DNA from: CAYLRY01 sp964386535
GTDB taxonomy: Bacteria; Chloroflexota; Dehalococcoidia; Dehalococcoidales; UBA3254
Reading direction: 5' to 3'
NCBI GenBank assembly: GCA_964386535.1
Contig: CAYLRY010000007.1
Location: 28,946 to 92,945 of the forward strand
Length of the DNA: 64,000 nt
The translations under genes and the position numbers were made by a program. Below, in pieces: positions 43,051 to 51,872 of this stretch. The number at the start of each line of letters is the position of its first letter. The stretch's first letter is position 1. Below the pieces are notes generated by a model that saw nothing but the letters and a program-made list of their open reading frames with translations, made no database searches and was not told the DNA's origin.

Positions 43051-44225
43051 TGGGAACGGAAATTATGTCAGAAGAAAAGAGCGTGGGCACGGTAGAGACC
43101 CTTTATTATACCTTTGCCCAGCCGCCTTGCCAGATGATACTGGAAAATGGCGAGAAGCTGGGGCCAATTACCCTGGCCTATGAAACCTACGGTCAGTTGA
43201 ATACGGATAAATCGAATGCCATCCTTATTGTACATGCTTTAACTGGGGATGCCCATGTAGCCGGCTTTCATAAGGGGGATAAGAACTCTGGCTGGTGGGA
43301 CAAGATGGTGGGACCAGGAAGAGCTTTTGATACGGACAGGTATTTTGTGATTTGTTCCAACATTTTAGGTGGATGCAAGGGTTCTACAGGTCCTTCCTCA
43401 GCGAATCCGGCTACAGGTCAGCCGTATGGCCTGCAATTCCCTCTTGTCAGCATCGGTGATATGGTGAATGCACAGAAATACCTGATTGATTACCTGGGTA
43501 TTAATAAGTTATTGTCCGTGGCTGGAGGATCTATGGGCGGTATGCAGGTGCTGGAATGGATGTTTTCTCATCCTGAGCGTATTAAAAGCGCCATACCCAT
43601 TTCTACCGCCATGCGGCATTCGCCACAGCAAATTGCATTCAATGAAGTTGGCCGTCAGGCCATCATGGCTGATCCTTACTGGCAGGAGGGTAATTACTAC
43701 GGTGGTAAGGTCCCGGCCAGGGGACTGGCAGTAGCCAGAATGGTGGGCCATATTACCTATATGAGTGACAAGTCCATGGAGGCCAAGTTTGGCCGCCGGA
43801 TGAAGTGTGACCGGAAGCCTTTTAAATTTACGGCTGATTTTGAGGTTGAAGGTTATCTTCATTATCGCGGTCAGAGCTTTGTAGACAGATTTGATGCCAA
43901 TACTTATCTTTATATCACCAAGGCCATGGATTATTATGATGCAGCGAAAGGCAGGAAGCCGCAGGAGGTTTTACGCGGACGGGACTTGAAAGCCCTGGTG
44001 ATTGCTTTTAAATCGGACTGGCTATATCCTTCCTATCAGAGTCAGGAGATTGTACGGGCCTGTAAGCTGGCAGGACTGGAGGCTTCATTTTGCGAAATAG
44101 AATCCAATTATGGGCATGATGCATTTTTGTTGGAGACTGAGGAAGAGACTCATTTGATAAAATATTTTTTAGGGAGTGTATTCAACGGTAAAGTTGACGA
44201 TGAACAATCATACGATTCCCTGTAA
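43050..44225 (+). CDS. metX: Homoserine O-acetyltransferase
   Basis: MetX acetylates homoserine with acetyl-CoA, giving the substrate of MetY. The alpha/beta-hydrolase triad is visible: nucleophile serine in AGGSMGGMQVLEW, aspartate in SDWLYPS and histidine in YGHDAFLLE. The segment HALTGDAHVAG and NILGGCKGSTGPSS are typical. At 391 aa it is normal. It is translationally coupled to metY, and its end overlaps metW. Confidence 0.95.
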   Translation: MGTEIMSEEKSVGTVETLYYTFAQPPCQMILENGEKLGPITLAYETYGQLNTDKSNAILIVHALTGDAHVAGFHKGDKNSGWWDKMVGPGRAFDTDRYFVICSNILGGCKGSTGPSSANPATGQPYGLQFPLVSIGDMVNAQKYLIDYLGINKLLSVAGGSMGGMQVLEWMFSHPERIKSAIPISTAMRHSPQQIAFNEVGRQAIMADPYWQEGNYYGGKVPARGLAVARMVGHITYMSDKSMEAKFGRRMKCDRKPFKFTADFEVEGYLHYRGQSFVDRFDANTYLYITKAMDYYDAAKGRKPQEVLRGRDLKALVIAFKSDWLYPSYQSQEIVRACKLAGLEASFCEIESNYGHDAFLLETEEETHLIKYFLGSVFNGKVDDEQSYDSL

Positions 44226-44811
44226 AACAGAATACCGCTTAATTGCCGGCATTATCCAGCCGGAGACTTCAGTTCTTGACCTGGGTTGTGGGGACGGTGA
44301 ACTGCTGGCCCTTTTAAAGAAAGAACGGGGTATCAACCGCGCTCAGGGTATTGAACTGGACGAGAAAGCCATTTATAAGTGCGTTGCCAGAGGTTTAAGT
44401 GTGTTTCATGGAGATATCGATAGGGGCCTGAGCGAATATGGGGATAATTCCTTTGAGTATGTTATTCTAAATCAGACTTTTCAGCAGGTAAAAAACCCGG
44501 ATTTGGTATTGAGAGAAGCTTTAAGAGTTGGCCATTATGTCATCGTGGGATTCCCTAATTTCGCTCACTTAAGCGCCCGTTATCAACTGGCTTTTCTGGG
44601 AAGGGCGCCAATTACTAATTCTCTGCCTTACGAATGGTATAATACGCCTAATATCCATTTTTTGAGCATTGCGGATTTTATGGTCTATTGCCGCAAGACA
44701 AAAATAAAAATTGAAAAGTCTCTTTTCCTGGGGAGAGATAGGCCGGTGAACCTATTTCCTAATCTCAGGGCTTTGACCGGAATATTTTTAATCACAAAAA
44801 AGACAGATTAA
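44200..44811 (+). CDS. metW: MetW-type methyltransferase-like protein
   Basis: The 203-aa protein is MetW, usually encoded directly after metX and thought to assist it. The SAM-binding motif is VLDLGCGDGELLALL; further blocks are GIELDEKAIYKCVARGLSV, VILNQTFQQVKNP and VGFPNFAHLSARYQL. ATG 44200 is chosen; GTG 44176, with AGGGA upstream, is possible and would add 8 residues. It overlaps metX by 26 bases. Catalytic activity of MetW is unproven. Confidence 0.93.
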   Translation: MNNHTIPCKTEYRLIAGIIQPETSVLDLGCGDGELLALLKKERGINRAQGIELDEKAIYKCVARGLSVFHGDIDRGLSEYGDNSFEYVILNQTFQQVKNPDLVLREALRVGHYVIVGFPNFAHLSARYQLAFLGRAPITNSLPYEWYNTPNIHFLSIADFMVYCRKTKIKIEKSLFLGRDRPVNLFPNLRALTGIFLITKKTD

Positions 44812-44859
44812 AATGGAATCAGCAGGGGAGATAGGGGAGAATTTAAGGAGGTATTATTA

Positions 44860-46032
44860 TTGAAACGCATATATCTGGATTATGCGGCTACTACACCTGT
44901 ACATCCTGAAGTCTTCCAGGCCATGAAGCCTTATTTTCAAGAAATATTCGGCAATCCTTCCAGCATCCACGCTATGGGGCAGGAAGCTAAAAGGGCTGTG
45001 GAGGGTTCTCGTAATATTCTGGCTGATTTTATCGGTGCACGACCGGAGGAGGTGGTCTTTACCAGCGGTGGGACTGAGTCAGATAATTACGCCATTAAAG
45101 GCGTAGCTTATGCCAACGAAAACCGGGGTAATCATATTATTACCAGCGCTATCGAACACCATGCTGTACTGGAAACTTGCCATTTTTTGGAAGCCAGGGG
45201 CTTTAAAGTGACATATTTACCTGTGGATAAATTTGGTATGGTGGACCCGGAGGCTGTTAAGAAAGCCATAACTCCGGCTACTATCCTGGTTTCCATCATG
45301 CATGCCAGTAACGAGGTTGGCACCATCCAGCCTATAGCGGAAATCGGTAAAATAACACGTGAAGCAGGGGTGTATTTGCATACGGATGCCGTTCAAACGC
45401 TGGGACATTTACCAGTTAACATACATGAAATGAATGTAGATCTTTTGTCTCTTTCCGGACATAAGCTTTACGGCCCGAAGGGAGTGGGAGCTATTTTTAT
45501 TAAAAAGGGTACTCGTATTGTTTCTTTTATGCATGGCGGGGGCCAGGAAGATGGACGCAGAGGCAGCACTCATAACGTACCTGGAATAATAGGTCTCGGT
45601 AAGGCTGTTGAGATAGCCAGAAAGGAAATGCAAGAAGAAGAACTAAGGCTCATCCGGTATAGAGAAAAGCTAATTAAGGGTCTTATCCAAAAAATTGAGT
45701 TTACCCATTTAAACGGACACCCAAAGCACAGATTGCCTAATAATATCAATGTTAGTATTGAATTTGTAGAAGGCGAGGCAACCCTGGCCAGCCTGGACTT
45801 TGAAGGCATATATGCTTCTACCGGTTCCGCCTGTAGCTCCGAAAGCCTGGAGCCGTCTCATGTACTGACCGCCATGCAGATACCGGCGGAAAAAGCCCGC
45901 TGTTCTTTAAGATTTTCCCTTGGGAAATGGACAGATGAGGCTGATATCGATCGTTTGTTGCAGGTTTTACCGGGAATAATCATAAAATTAAGGGCAGTAT
46001 CTCCGCTTTACCGAGCTGCTGTAAATAAGTAA
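44860..46032 (+). CDS. nifS: Cysteine desulfurase (NifS/IscS type), all key residues present
   Basis: This PLP enzyme removes sulfur (or selenium from selenocysteine) and passes it on as persulfide. The 390-aa protein begins RIYLDYAATTPVHPEV. The PLP lysine is Lys202 in LSGHKLYGPKGVG, and the catalytic cysteine is Cys325 in TGSACSSE. It starts with TTG at 44860 after AGGAGGT. It is the catalytically complete paralogue of the gene at 49450. It lies 48 bases after metW and before an AIR-synthase-like gene. Confidence 0.95.
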   Translation: MKRIYLDYAATTPVHPEVFQAMKPYFQEIFGNPSSIHAMGQEAKRAVEGSRNILADFIGARPEEVVFTSGGTESDNYAIKGVAYANENRGNHIITSAIEHHAVLETCHFLEARGFKVTYLPVDKFGMVDPEAVKKAITPATILVSIMHASNEVGTIQPIAEIGKITREAGVYLHTDAVQTLGHLPVNIHEMNVDLLSLSGHKLYGPKGVGAIFIKKGTRIVSFMHGGGQEDGRRGSTHNVPGIIGLGKAVEIARKEMQEEELRLIRYREKLIKGLIQKIEFTHLNGHPKHRLPNNINVSIEFVEGEATLASLDFEGIYASTGSACSSESLEPSHVLTAMQIPAEKARCSLRFSLGKWTDEADIDRLLQVLPGIIIKLRAVSPLYRAAVNK

Positions 46033-46053
46033 CACGCAAAGGAAGATTGAGAA

Positions 46054-47124
46054 ATGAGCGAAATGCCTGATATTGGTAAAATATCTCCAGAAATATTTAA
46101 GGAATTGATATATCCGCGTCTGGGAGCTAAAAACGATAAGGTGATAGTGGGGCCCCAGCACGGCGTGGACGTTGGCATTGTAGAAATTGGCAATAAAGCA
46201 GTCTCGTTTACCTGTGACCCTGTTTTTATAGTTCCGGAATACGGCTGGGAAAGGGCTGCCTGGTTTGCCATACATATAATAGCTTCAGATTCAGTTACCA
46301 GCGGGTTAAAACCCGCTTATCTGTCCATAGACTTGAATTTACCCATGGAGATGACCAAAGAGCAATTAGCCATCATGTGGGAGGTCATTCACAAAGAATG
46401 TGTCAAGATGGGCATCAATGTGGTTACTGGGCATACTGCCAGATACGAAAACTGTCATTATCCTATGGTAGGCGGTGCTACTATAGTAGGCGTAGGAGAA
46501 TTAGATGAATACGTGACGCCACGGCTGGCCAAAGCTGGAGATAAAATCATCATTACCAAGGGGCCTGCCATTGAGGCTTCTGGTATTTTTGCAACCATGT
46601 TTCCTCAATTGTTGGAGAAAAAGTTCGGCGCTCCGTTCAGCCGGAAAGCCCAGGATATATTTTATAAGATGTCCGTGGTAGAAGATGCGATGACGGCCGT
46701 GGGTGTAGGCAGACGAGAGAATGGCGTTACAGCCATGCATGATGCTACCGAATGCGGAATCTGGGGGGCTCTTTTTGAAATGGGGCAAGCTTCAGGTACC
46801 GGCGTCAGGGTAGAGCAGGAAAAAATAGTGATAGAGGACTGTGTCAGGGAGATTTGCGAGTACTTTGGTATTGATCCCTATACTTCCATCAGTGAAGGGA
46901 CCCTGGTACTGACCTGCCGGCCACAAAGTGCGGAGGCTATCGTTAAGGCTTTATTGAATAAAAACATTAAAGCCTCTGTCGCAGGAGAGCTTACGCAGCC
47001 AGATAAGGGAATGGTTCTGATTCAAGGTGGTCAGGAAAAGGAACTGGTGCATCCTATCGTGGATCCATTCTGGAAAGCCTTCTATGGGGCCCTGGAAAAA
47101 ACTAAAAATTTTGGCAGGATTTAA
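46054..47124 (+). CDS. AIR synthase-like protein (PurM/HypE superfamily)
   Basis: The 356-aa protein has the two-domain PurM/HypE/SelD fold: an N-terminal segment with GPQHGVDVGIVEI and FTCDPVFIVPEYGWERAAW, and the Gly-rich MVGGATIVGVGE, then a C-terminal domain with HDATECGIWGALFEM. HypE's C-terminal cysteine is missing (the protein ends TKNFGRI), and SelD's N-terminal Cys/Sec and Gly-rich loop are missing too. The substrate is thus unknown. It sits 21 bases after nifS, which suggests a link to sulfur or cofactor chemistry. Confidence 0.75.
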   Translation: MSEMPDIGKISPEIFKELIYPRLGAKNDKVIVGPQHGVDVGIVEIGNKAVSFTCDPVFIVPEYGWERAAWFAIHIIASDSVTSGLKPAYLSIDLNLPMEMTKEQLAIMWEVIHKECVKMGINVVTGHTARYENCHYPMVGGATIVGVGELDEYVTPRLAKAGDKIIITKGPAIEASGIFATMFPQLLEKKFGAPFSRKAQDIFYKMSVVEDAMTAVGVGRRENGVTAMHDATECGIWGALFEMGQASGTGVRVEQEKIVIEDCVREICEYFGIDPYTSISEGTLVLTCRPQSAEAIVKALLNKNIKASVAGELTQPDKGMVLIQGGQEKELVHPIVDPFWKAFYGALEKTKNFGRI

Positions 47125-47208
47125 CCTAAATTTGTTATTAAATTCAGATAAATTTAAATGAGAGAATTAACCATTGACAAAATAGCAGGAATACAGGAGG
47201 AAAAGTGA

Positions 47209-47670
47209 ATGAACCGTTTGTTGGCATTATTTGTGATTATGTTGAGTGTAGTTAGCCTGGGAGTAGGAGCCTTTTTCATATATCAGGGAGTGAGTAAATA
47301 CTACTGGCTGGTCGATAATATTAAACAGGAGAAGATAACCCTGGGTTTGACTCAGGAGGAAATAAAAAGCGGTAAAGTACTTGAGACCGCCGGCGATTTA
47401 CAAGAAGCAGGAGATACGGTGAGGGAACATCGTCATTCAATAGCAGATACATATCAGGATGCGCTGGGAGGTGGACAATATAATCCTGCGGATCCCAAAC
47501 AGTTGACCTATGCTCAGGCTATGAATCTGGAAAATTACCTGTACCTGGGGGTATTGAGCTTTGGGGTAACCCAAATAGCCATGGGCGCAGGTGCCTTTAT
47601 GATAGTGATGGCTGTAGCACTGGGAGCAATTGGGATTCTATTATGGAGATTGTCCGGTAAGCGTCAGTAG
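47209..47670 (+). CDS. Hypothetical membrane protein with two helices
   Basis: The 153-aa protein has an N-terminal transmembrane helix (residues ~4-26, ALFVIMLSVVSLGVGAFFIY), a ~75-residue polar loop (ITLGLTQEEIKSGKVLETAG and AGDTVREHRHSIADTY), and one or two C-terminal helices (residues ~110-148). The loop would lie outside the membrane. AGGAGG stands ahead of ATG 47209. No family is recognised; related actinobacterial and chloroflexal proteins of similar layout are uncharacterised. Confidence 0.7.
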   Translation: MNRLLALFVIMLSVVSLGVGAFFIYQGVSKYYWLVDNIKQEKITLGLTQEEIKSGKVLETAGDLQEAGDTVREHRHSIADTYQDALGGGQYNPADPKQLTYAQAMNLENYLYLGVLSFGVTQIAMGAGAFMIVMAVALGAIGILLWRLSGKRQ

Positions 47671-47738
47671 TTCAGAAGAAACAGTGATTGATGTTTCTCT
47701 ATAAAAATTAGGAATTCTTAAAAGGGGTTATTAATTAA

Positions 47739-48179
47739 ATGGCCAAAGTGATTGCGGTGTGTACCAGCGCGCTTAAAGGAGTACGGAAAGAGGATGTTAA
47801 GCAGGGAATAATCAGAGAAGATTATGGACTAGAAGGGGATGCCCATGCTGACTCAGCCTGGCACCGTCAGGTCAGCCTGCTGGCCCAGGAGAGCATCGAA
47901 AAAATGCAAAAAATGGGCTATGATGTAGGTCCCGGAGACTTTGCAGAGAATCTGACCTGTGAAGGAATTGAGCTGTATACTTTGCCCATCGGCACTCGTT
48001 TATCAGTAGGAGACGGTATAGTCCTGGAAGTCAGTCAGATCGGCAAAGAATGCCATACCGGCTGCGCCATTTTTAAGCTGACAGGAAAGTGTATTATGCC
48101 TAAAGAGGGGATATTTGCCCGGGTTATCAAAGGAGGTTGTGTAAAAACCGGTGATCCTATTGAAGTAATACCAGGTTAA
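47739..48179 (+). CDS. MOSC domain protein
   Basis: The 146-aa protein is a stand-alone MOSC domain, a fold that binds molybdenum cofactor or handles sulfur for it. Characteristic segments are DYGLEGDAHADSAWHRQVSLL, PGDFAENLT, LPIGTRLSVGDGIVLEVSQIG and the cysteines in ECHTGCAIF. It lies just before nadA and a few kilobases before mobA and moeA, so a role in Moco maturation or sulfuration is likely but not proven. Confidence 0.88.
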   Translation: MAKVIAVCTSALKGVRKEDVKQGIIREDYGLEGDAHADSAWHRQVSLLAQESIEKMQKMGYDVGPGDFAENLTCEGIELYTLPIGTRLSVGDGIVLEVSQIGKECHTGCAIFKLTGKCIMPKEGIFARVIKGGCVKTGDPIEVIPG

Positions 48180-48203
48180 AAATCATAAAAATTGGATATA
48201 TAA

Positions 48204-49121
48204 ATGCAAGATATTAATAATGAATTAGTAACCAGGATTCTAAGGTTAAAAAAAGAAAGAGAGGCTGTTATCCTGGTACATAATTATCAACTGGGAGAAG
48301 TCCAGGATATTGCCGATTTTGTTGGGGACTCCCTTGAACTTAGTCAAAAGGCCGCTAAAACAGATGCCCGTGTTATTGTGTTTTGCGGAGTCCATTTCAT
48401 GGCTGAGACGGCTTCCATCCTCTGCCCTGATAAGATAGTATTACTGCCGGACCTCAATTCCGGTTGTCCCATGGCAGATATGATAACAGCAGATCAGTTG
48501 AAGGAAAAAAAGAAGGAGTTGCCCAAGGCAGCAGTGGTCTGTTATGTTAATTCCTCCGCGGAGGTAAAAGCAGAATCGGATGTCTGCTGCACTTCGGCGA
48601 ATGCAGTAAAGGTGGTTCAGAGCCTTGCGTCTGATGAGATATTATTCATTCCGGACCAGTATCTGGGGCAGTATGTAGCCTCGAAAACAGAGAAAAAAAT
48701 GCATTTTTGGCCTGGCTATTGTCCCACACATGCACGCATCCGGCCGGAGGATATACTGCGTGTAAAAGCAGAAAATCCGGGGGCCGTTGTAATGGTGCAT
48801 CCCGAATGCCGTCCAGAAACGGCAGCCCTGGCTGATGAGGTCCTAAGTACCGGGGGAATGTTGAGGTTTGTTCGAAGCACCCGGGCAATGAAAATTATCA
48901 TCGGGACAGAAATAGGCCTCATTTACCGCCTGAAAAAGGAGTGCCCGGAAAAAATATTCATCCCGGTTTCAGAACAGGCAATCTGTCCGAGGATGAAATT
49001 GATTACCCTGGAAAAAATCTTATGGTCTCTGGAACAAATGTCTCCTGAAGTAAAGGTGCCTGAAGCTATAAGGATACCGGCATTTAGAGCTGTTGACAGG
49101 ATGCTGGAGTTAAGCAAATGA
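48204..49121 (+). CDS. nadA: Quinolinate synthase
   Basis: NadA condenses iminoaspartate and dihydroxyacetone phosphate to quinolinate in NAD synthesis, using a [4Fe-4S] cluster. The three expected cysteine regions are visible: FCGVHFMAETA, SDVCCTSANAV and the C-terminal SEQAICPRMKLITLEKI; HNYQLGEVQDIADFVGDSL and HPEC are further signatures. It is 305 aa, normal. nadB and nadC are not adjacent. Its Fe-S cluster would need the nearby NifS/IscU system. Confidence 0.96.
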   Translation: MQDINNELVTRILRLKKEREAVILVHNYQLGEVQDIADFVGDSLELSQKAAKTDARVIVFCGVHFMAETASILCPDKIVLLPDLNSGCPMADMITADQLKEKKKELPKAAVVCYVNSSAEVKAESDVCCTSANAVKVVQSLASDEILFIPDQYLGQYVASKTEKKMHFWPGYCPTHARIRPEDILRVKAENPGAVVMVHPECRPETAALADEVLSTGGMLRFVRSTRAMKIIIGTEIGLIYRLKKECPEKIFIPVSEQAICPRMKLITLEKILWSLEQMSPEVKVPEAIRIPAFRAVDRMLELSK

Positions 49122-49449
49122 TCCAAGGATGTTTGCATTGAGGCAGGGTCTTAATAAATTTCCTGTTTTCCTCGTTTTTTAAAAGCATAAAAACTTTCTA
49201 AAAACAACTGGTAATCTCATTTCGTAACTATAACTGATTACTGTATAAAACCTCATTAATCCTCTTAACGTAATGATAAAAGTTGAAGTATAGAGGGATT
49301 TTCCGGCATTTGGCGTTTGCTGGCTGTTACCAGTCAGCAGCAAAACCTCATTACCGTCAATTATGCTGTGAATTTTTCCCCATACGTTAATCAAATACCA
49401 TAAAATGAAAGAAAGGCGAAATATTTTCTGATAAGCAGGGAGAGTAAGT
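49122..49449. other. Intergenic region before the second nifS-like gene
   Basis: These 328 AT-rich bases contain an imperfect hairpin (GCTGGCTG at 49319-49326 with CAGTCAGC at 49331-49338, one G-T pair) without a T-tract. No promoter of good quality and no coding sequence was recognised on either strand. Confidence 0.6.
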
Positions 49450-50634
49450 ATGAGAAAGGTATATTTAGACCATGCAGCAGCCACACCGCTTTTACCTGAG
49501 GTGCGTCAGGCCATGCTGCCTTTTCTGGAAAATGATTTTGGTAATCCTTCTTCTCTACATGACTGGGGGGATGCTGCTCGTGAAGGTATGGAAGCAGCCA
49601 GGGAACAGGTAGCGGCACTTATTGGCGCTGGACCAGAAGAGATTATTTTCACCTCCTGTGGATCAGAGAGCAATAACTTCGCTATTAAAGGGATGGCTCT
49701 GGCTCAGCAAAGCAAAGGCAAACATATTGTGATCTCTGCTATTGAACATTTTTCGGTGATGAATGCAGCCAGAACCCTGGAAAAAATGGGTTTTGAACTG
49801 ACTCTAATACCGGTGGATAAATACGGACTGGTTGATCCTGCTGAAGTACGTAAAAGCCTGCGTAAAGATACCATTCTGGTTTCCATTATGCATGCCAATG
49901 GTGAAGTGGGTACTATTGAGCCTGTAGAAGAAATCTCTGAAATAACCAGAGAGCATAATATCCTTTTTCACACGGACGCAGTGGCTACCTGTGGTATGAT
50001 TCCTGTAAATGTTAAGGACCTGGGAGCAGACGCTCTCAGTCTGGCCGGTAACCAATTTGGTGGACCTAAGGGCAGCGCTGCCCTCTGGGTAAAAAGGGGT
50101 GTGCGCATCTTGCCGCTATTGGATGGCGGTATACAAGAAGGAGGAAGAAGAGCCGGAAGTGAAAACGTGCCAGCAATAGTTGGGCTGGGAAAAGCCTGTG
50201 AGCAAGCATCAGTGAACATGGCAACCCGTATGAAAAACTTGCTAAAAATGCGTCAACGTTTAATGCAGAGCCTTCCGTCTCAGATAAAGCATATCGTCAT
50301 CACCGGCCATCCTGAAAAGCGTCTTCCTCATCTAGCCAGCTTCTGCGTAGAATTTATTGAGGGAGAATCCATGCTGATGATGCTTAATAGCCAGGGCATT
50401 GCGGTCTCCAGCGGTTCATCCTGCACTTCCCGGGCCTTGAAGGCTTCACATGTTCTGATTGCCATGGGTCTGCCGCACGAGATAGCGCAAAGCTCTATTT
50501 TGTTCACTTTCGGCATCGAGAATAGTATTGAAGATGCGGATTATGTGCTGGAAGTGATGCCGCCAATCGTAGACAGATTGAGGCAGATGTCACCGCTTTA
50601 TGCAAAATATATTAAATCCGGAAAAGGAGGGTAA
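49450..50634 (+). CDS. NifS/IscS-family protein lacking the PLP lysine (Gln202), paired with IscU
   Basis: This 394-aa protein is a clear NifS paralogue (KVYLDHAAATPLLPEV, LVSIMHANGEVGTIEP, FHTDAVATCG) with the catalytic cysteine kept at Cys325 (SSGSSCTSR). At the PLP-binding site the usual SGHKxxGPKG reads AGNQFGGPKG: His is Asn201 and the Schiff-base lysine is Gln202 (codon CAA, 50053-50055). Without it normal desulfurase chemistry should fail. Archaeoglobus IscS also lacks this lysine and has been reported to lack desulfurase activity while giving a cysteine ligand to clusters on IscU. iscU follows after 3 bases, so a scaffold-partner role is likely. The complete paralogue is at 44860. Confidence 0.9.
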   Translation: MRKVYLDHAAATPLLPEVRQAMLPFLENDFGNPSSLHDWGDAAREGMEAAREQVAALIGAGPEEIIFTSCGSESNNFAIKGMALAQQSKGKHIVISAIEHFSVMNAARTLEKMGFELTLIPVDKYGLVDPAEVRKSLRKDTILVSIMHANGEVGTIEPVEEISEITREHNILFHTDAVATCGMIPVNVKDLGADALSLAGNQFGGPKGSAALWVKRGVRILPLLDGGIQEGGRRAGSENVPAIVGLGKACEQASVNMATRMKNLLKMRQRLMQSLPSQIKHIVITGHPEKRLPHLASFCVEFIEGESMLMMLNSQGIAVSSGSSCTSRALKASHVLIAMGLPHEIAQSSILFTFGIENSIEDADYVLEVMPPIVDRLRQMSPLYAKYIKSGKGG

Positions 50635-50637
50635 AAA

Positions 50638-51027
50638 ATGCCGGTTTACAGTGAAATGGTGATGGACCATTTTATGCACCCGCGTAATGTGGGTGAGATT
50701 GAAAACGCCGATGGCGTAGGCGAGGAGGGCAACCCGGTCTGCGGAGATATGATGACCTTTTATATTAAGGTCAAAGACAACCGCCTGGAGGATATCAAAT
50801 TCAAGACCTTCGGCTGCGGTGCAGCAATTGCTGTCTCCAGTATGGTCAGCGAAATGGCCAAAGGTAAGACCCTTGAGGAAGCTAAAAAAATTACACCTGA
50901 AATGGTGGCAGAGGAGCTTAAGGGACTACCCAAACAAAAGTTTCATTGTTCCAACCTGGGCGCACAGGCGCTGGGCAAAGCCATAGAGGATTATGAAAAT
51001 AAACAAAAAGGTGGGGGGAAGAAATGA
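50638..51027 (+). CDS. iscU: Fe-S cluster scaffold protein IscU/NifU-N type
   Basis: The 129-aa protein is an IscU-type scaffold on which Fe-S clusters are assembled. The three ligand cysteines are Cys35 (NPVCGD, with the conserved Asp37), Cys60 (FGCGAAIAVSS) and Cys104 (KFHCSNLGAQAL). It lies 3 bases after the lysine-less NifS and overlaps the following zinc-ribbon gene by 4 bases, forming a compact operon with it. Confidence 0.95.
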   Translation: MPVYSEMVMDHFMHPRNVGEIENADGVGEEGNPVCGDMMTFYIKVKDNRLEDIKFKTFGCGAAIAVSSMVSEMAKGKTLEEAKKITPEMVAEELKGLPKQKFHCSNLGAQALGKAIEDYENKQKGGGKK

Positions 51028-51242
51028 AATCCGCGAATGAAGGAAAGAAAGAAGAACGGAAGATCGAGGAAAAAGAAGAACGGTGGTGCCCTTACTGCGA
51101 GGATGAAATATCCAAAGCAAAACTCCCCTTTTGCCAGCCATGCCAGGTAACCACTTTTAAATGTCCATCCTGCGGTAAGCCGGCTCCCAGGAACAAACGG
51201 ATTTGCCCGGCCTGCGGCGCTAAAATGAAACCTGGAGTATAA
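51024..51242 (+). CDS. Small double zinc-ribbon protein
   Basis: The 72-aa protein has a charged N-terminal ~20 residues and then four CxxC knuckles (CPYC, CQPC, CPSC, CPAC) that would bind two zinc ions. Its ATG overlaps the iscU stop (ATGA). A DsrE-like gene follows after 6 bases. I know no characterised member; in this position a role as partner of the IscU or DsrE-like proteins is possible. Confidence 0.75.
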   Translation: MKSANEGKKEERKIEEKEERWCPYCEDEISKAKLPFCQPCQVTTFKCPSCGKPAPRNKRICPACGAKMKPGV

Positions 51243-51248
51243 AGAATT

Positions 51249-51731
51249 ATGCCGGAGAAAGAAAAATTTACACTGGTCCTTTTCAGCGGAGATCTGGATA
51301 AGGCTCTGGCGGCTTTTATTCTGGCGACCACAGCGGCCAGTATGGGCATGGAAGTTACCATGTTTTTTACCTTTTGGGGGCTCAATATTATCAAAAGAAA
51401 CGAGGGCGGAATAAAAAGTCAGGGCCTGATGCGGAAAATGTTGAATATGATAAACCGTGGTGGTTCCCGGCGTCTCAAGCTATCGAAATTCAATATGCTG
51501 GGTTCAGGCACCTGGATGATGAAAAAAATGATGAAGCAAAAAAATATGCCCTCCATAGATGAGTTTATTTCCATGGCGCAGGAAATGGGGATCAAAATGA
51601 TTCCCTGCTCCACTTCCTGCGGGATATTGGGACTTCCGGATGATGCTTTCCGTGACGGCATACTTAATCAGGCCGGTGCGGCTTTTTTCCTGAATGAGGC
51701 ACGTCAGTCTAAAATCACTCTATTTATTTAG
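51249..51731 (+). CDS. DsrE/DsrF/DrsH-like family protein
   Basis: The 160-aa protein has the DsrE-like fold: N-terminal LVLFSGDLDKALAAFILATTAASMGMEVTMFF, a variable middle rich in Met and Lys, and a C-terminal IKMIPCSTSCGILGL with two cysteines that may carry persulfide. Homologues are often encoded with TusA and rhodanese proteins and act in sulfur transfer. The tusA gene follows 141 bases later, fitting that role; the actual substrate is unknown. Confidence 0.85.
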   Translation: MPEKEKFTLVLFSGDLDKALAAFILATTAASMGMEVTMFFTFWGLNIIKRNEGGIKSQGLMRKMLNMINRGGSRRLKLSKFNMLGSGTWMMKKMMKQKNMPSIDEFISMAQEMGIKMIPCSTSCGILGLPDDAFRDGILNQAGAAFFLNEARQSKITLFI

Positions 51732-51768
51732 GTATTGAAAAACCAGGTTCTATAAAAATAAGTTGGGG

Positions 51769-51814
51769 AGGGAGATTAAAAATTTTCACCAGGTTCAGGG
51801 AATCTCCCTATAAT
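51769..51814 (+). promoter_or_regulatory. Inverted repeat and -10 element before tusA
   Basis: AGGGAGATT (51769-51777) and AATCTCCCT (51801-51809) are perfect 9-base complements 23 bases apart, and the second arm runs straight into TATAAT (51809-51814). The -35 region is weak. This could be an operator or a hairpin regulating tusA. Confidence 0.4.
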
Positions 51815-51872
51815 AGCACGGCATTCCCGTCAGCCGGTAAATATTGATAGACAAAGAAAAAGGGAGGATGAG

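Noticed and set aside
46054..47124. Calling this gene selD (selenophosphate synthetase)
   Set aside because: The N-terminal Cys/Sec and the SelD glycine-rich loop are missing; only the superfamily fold is supported.
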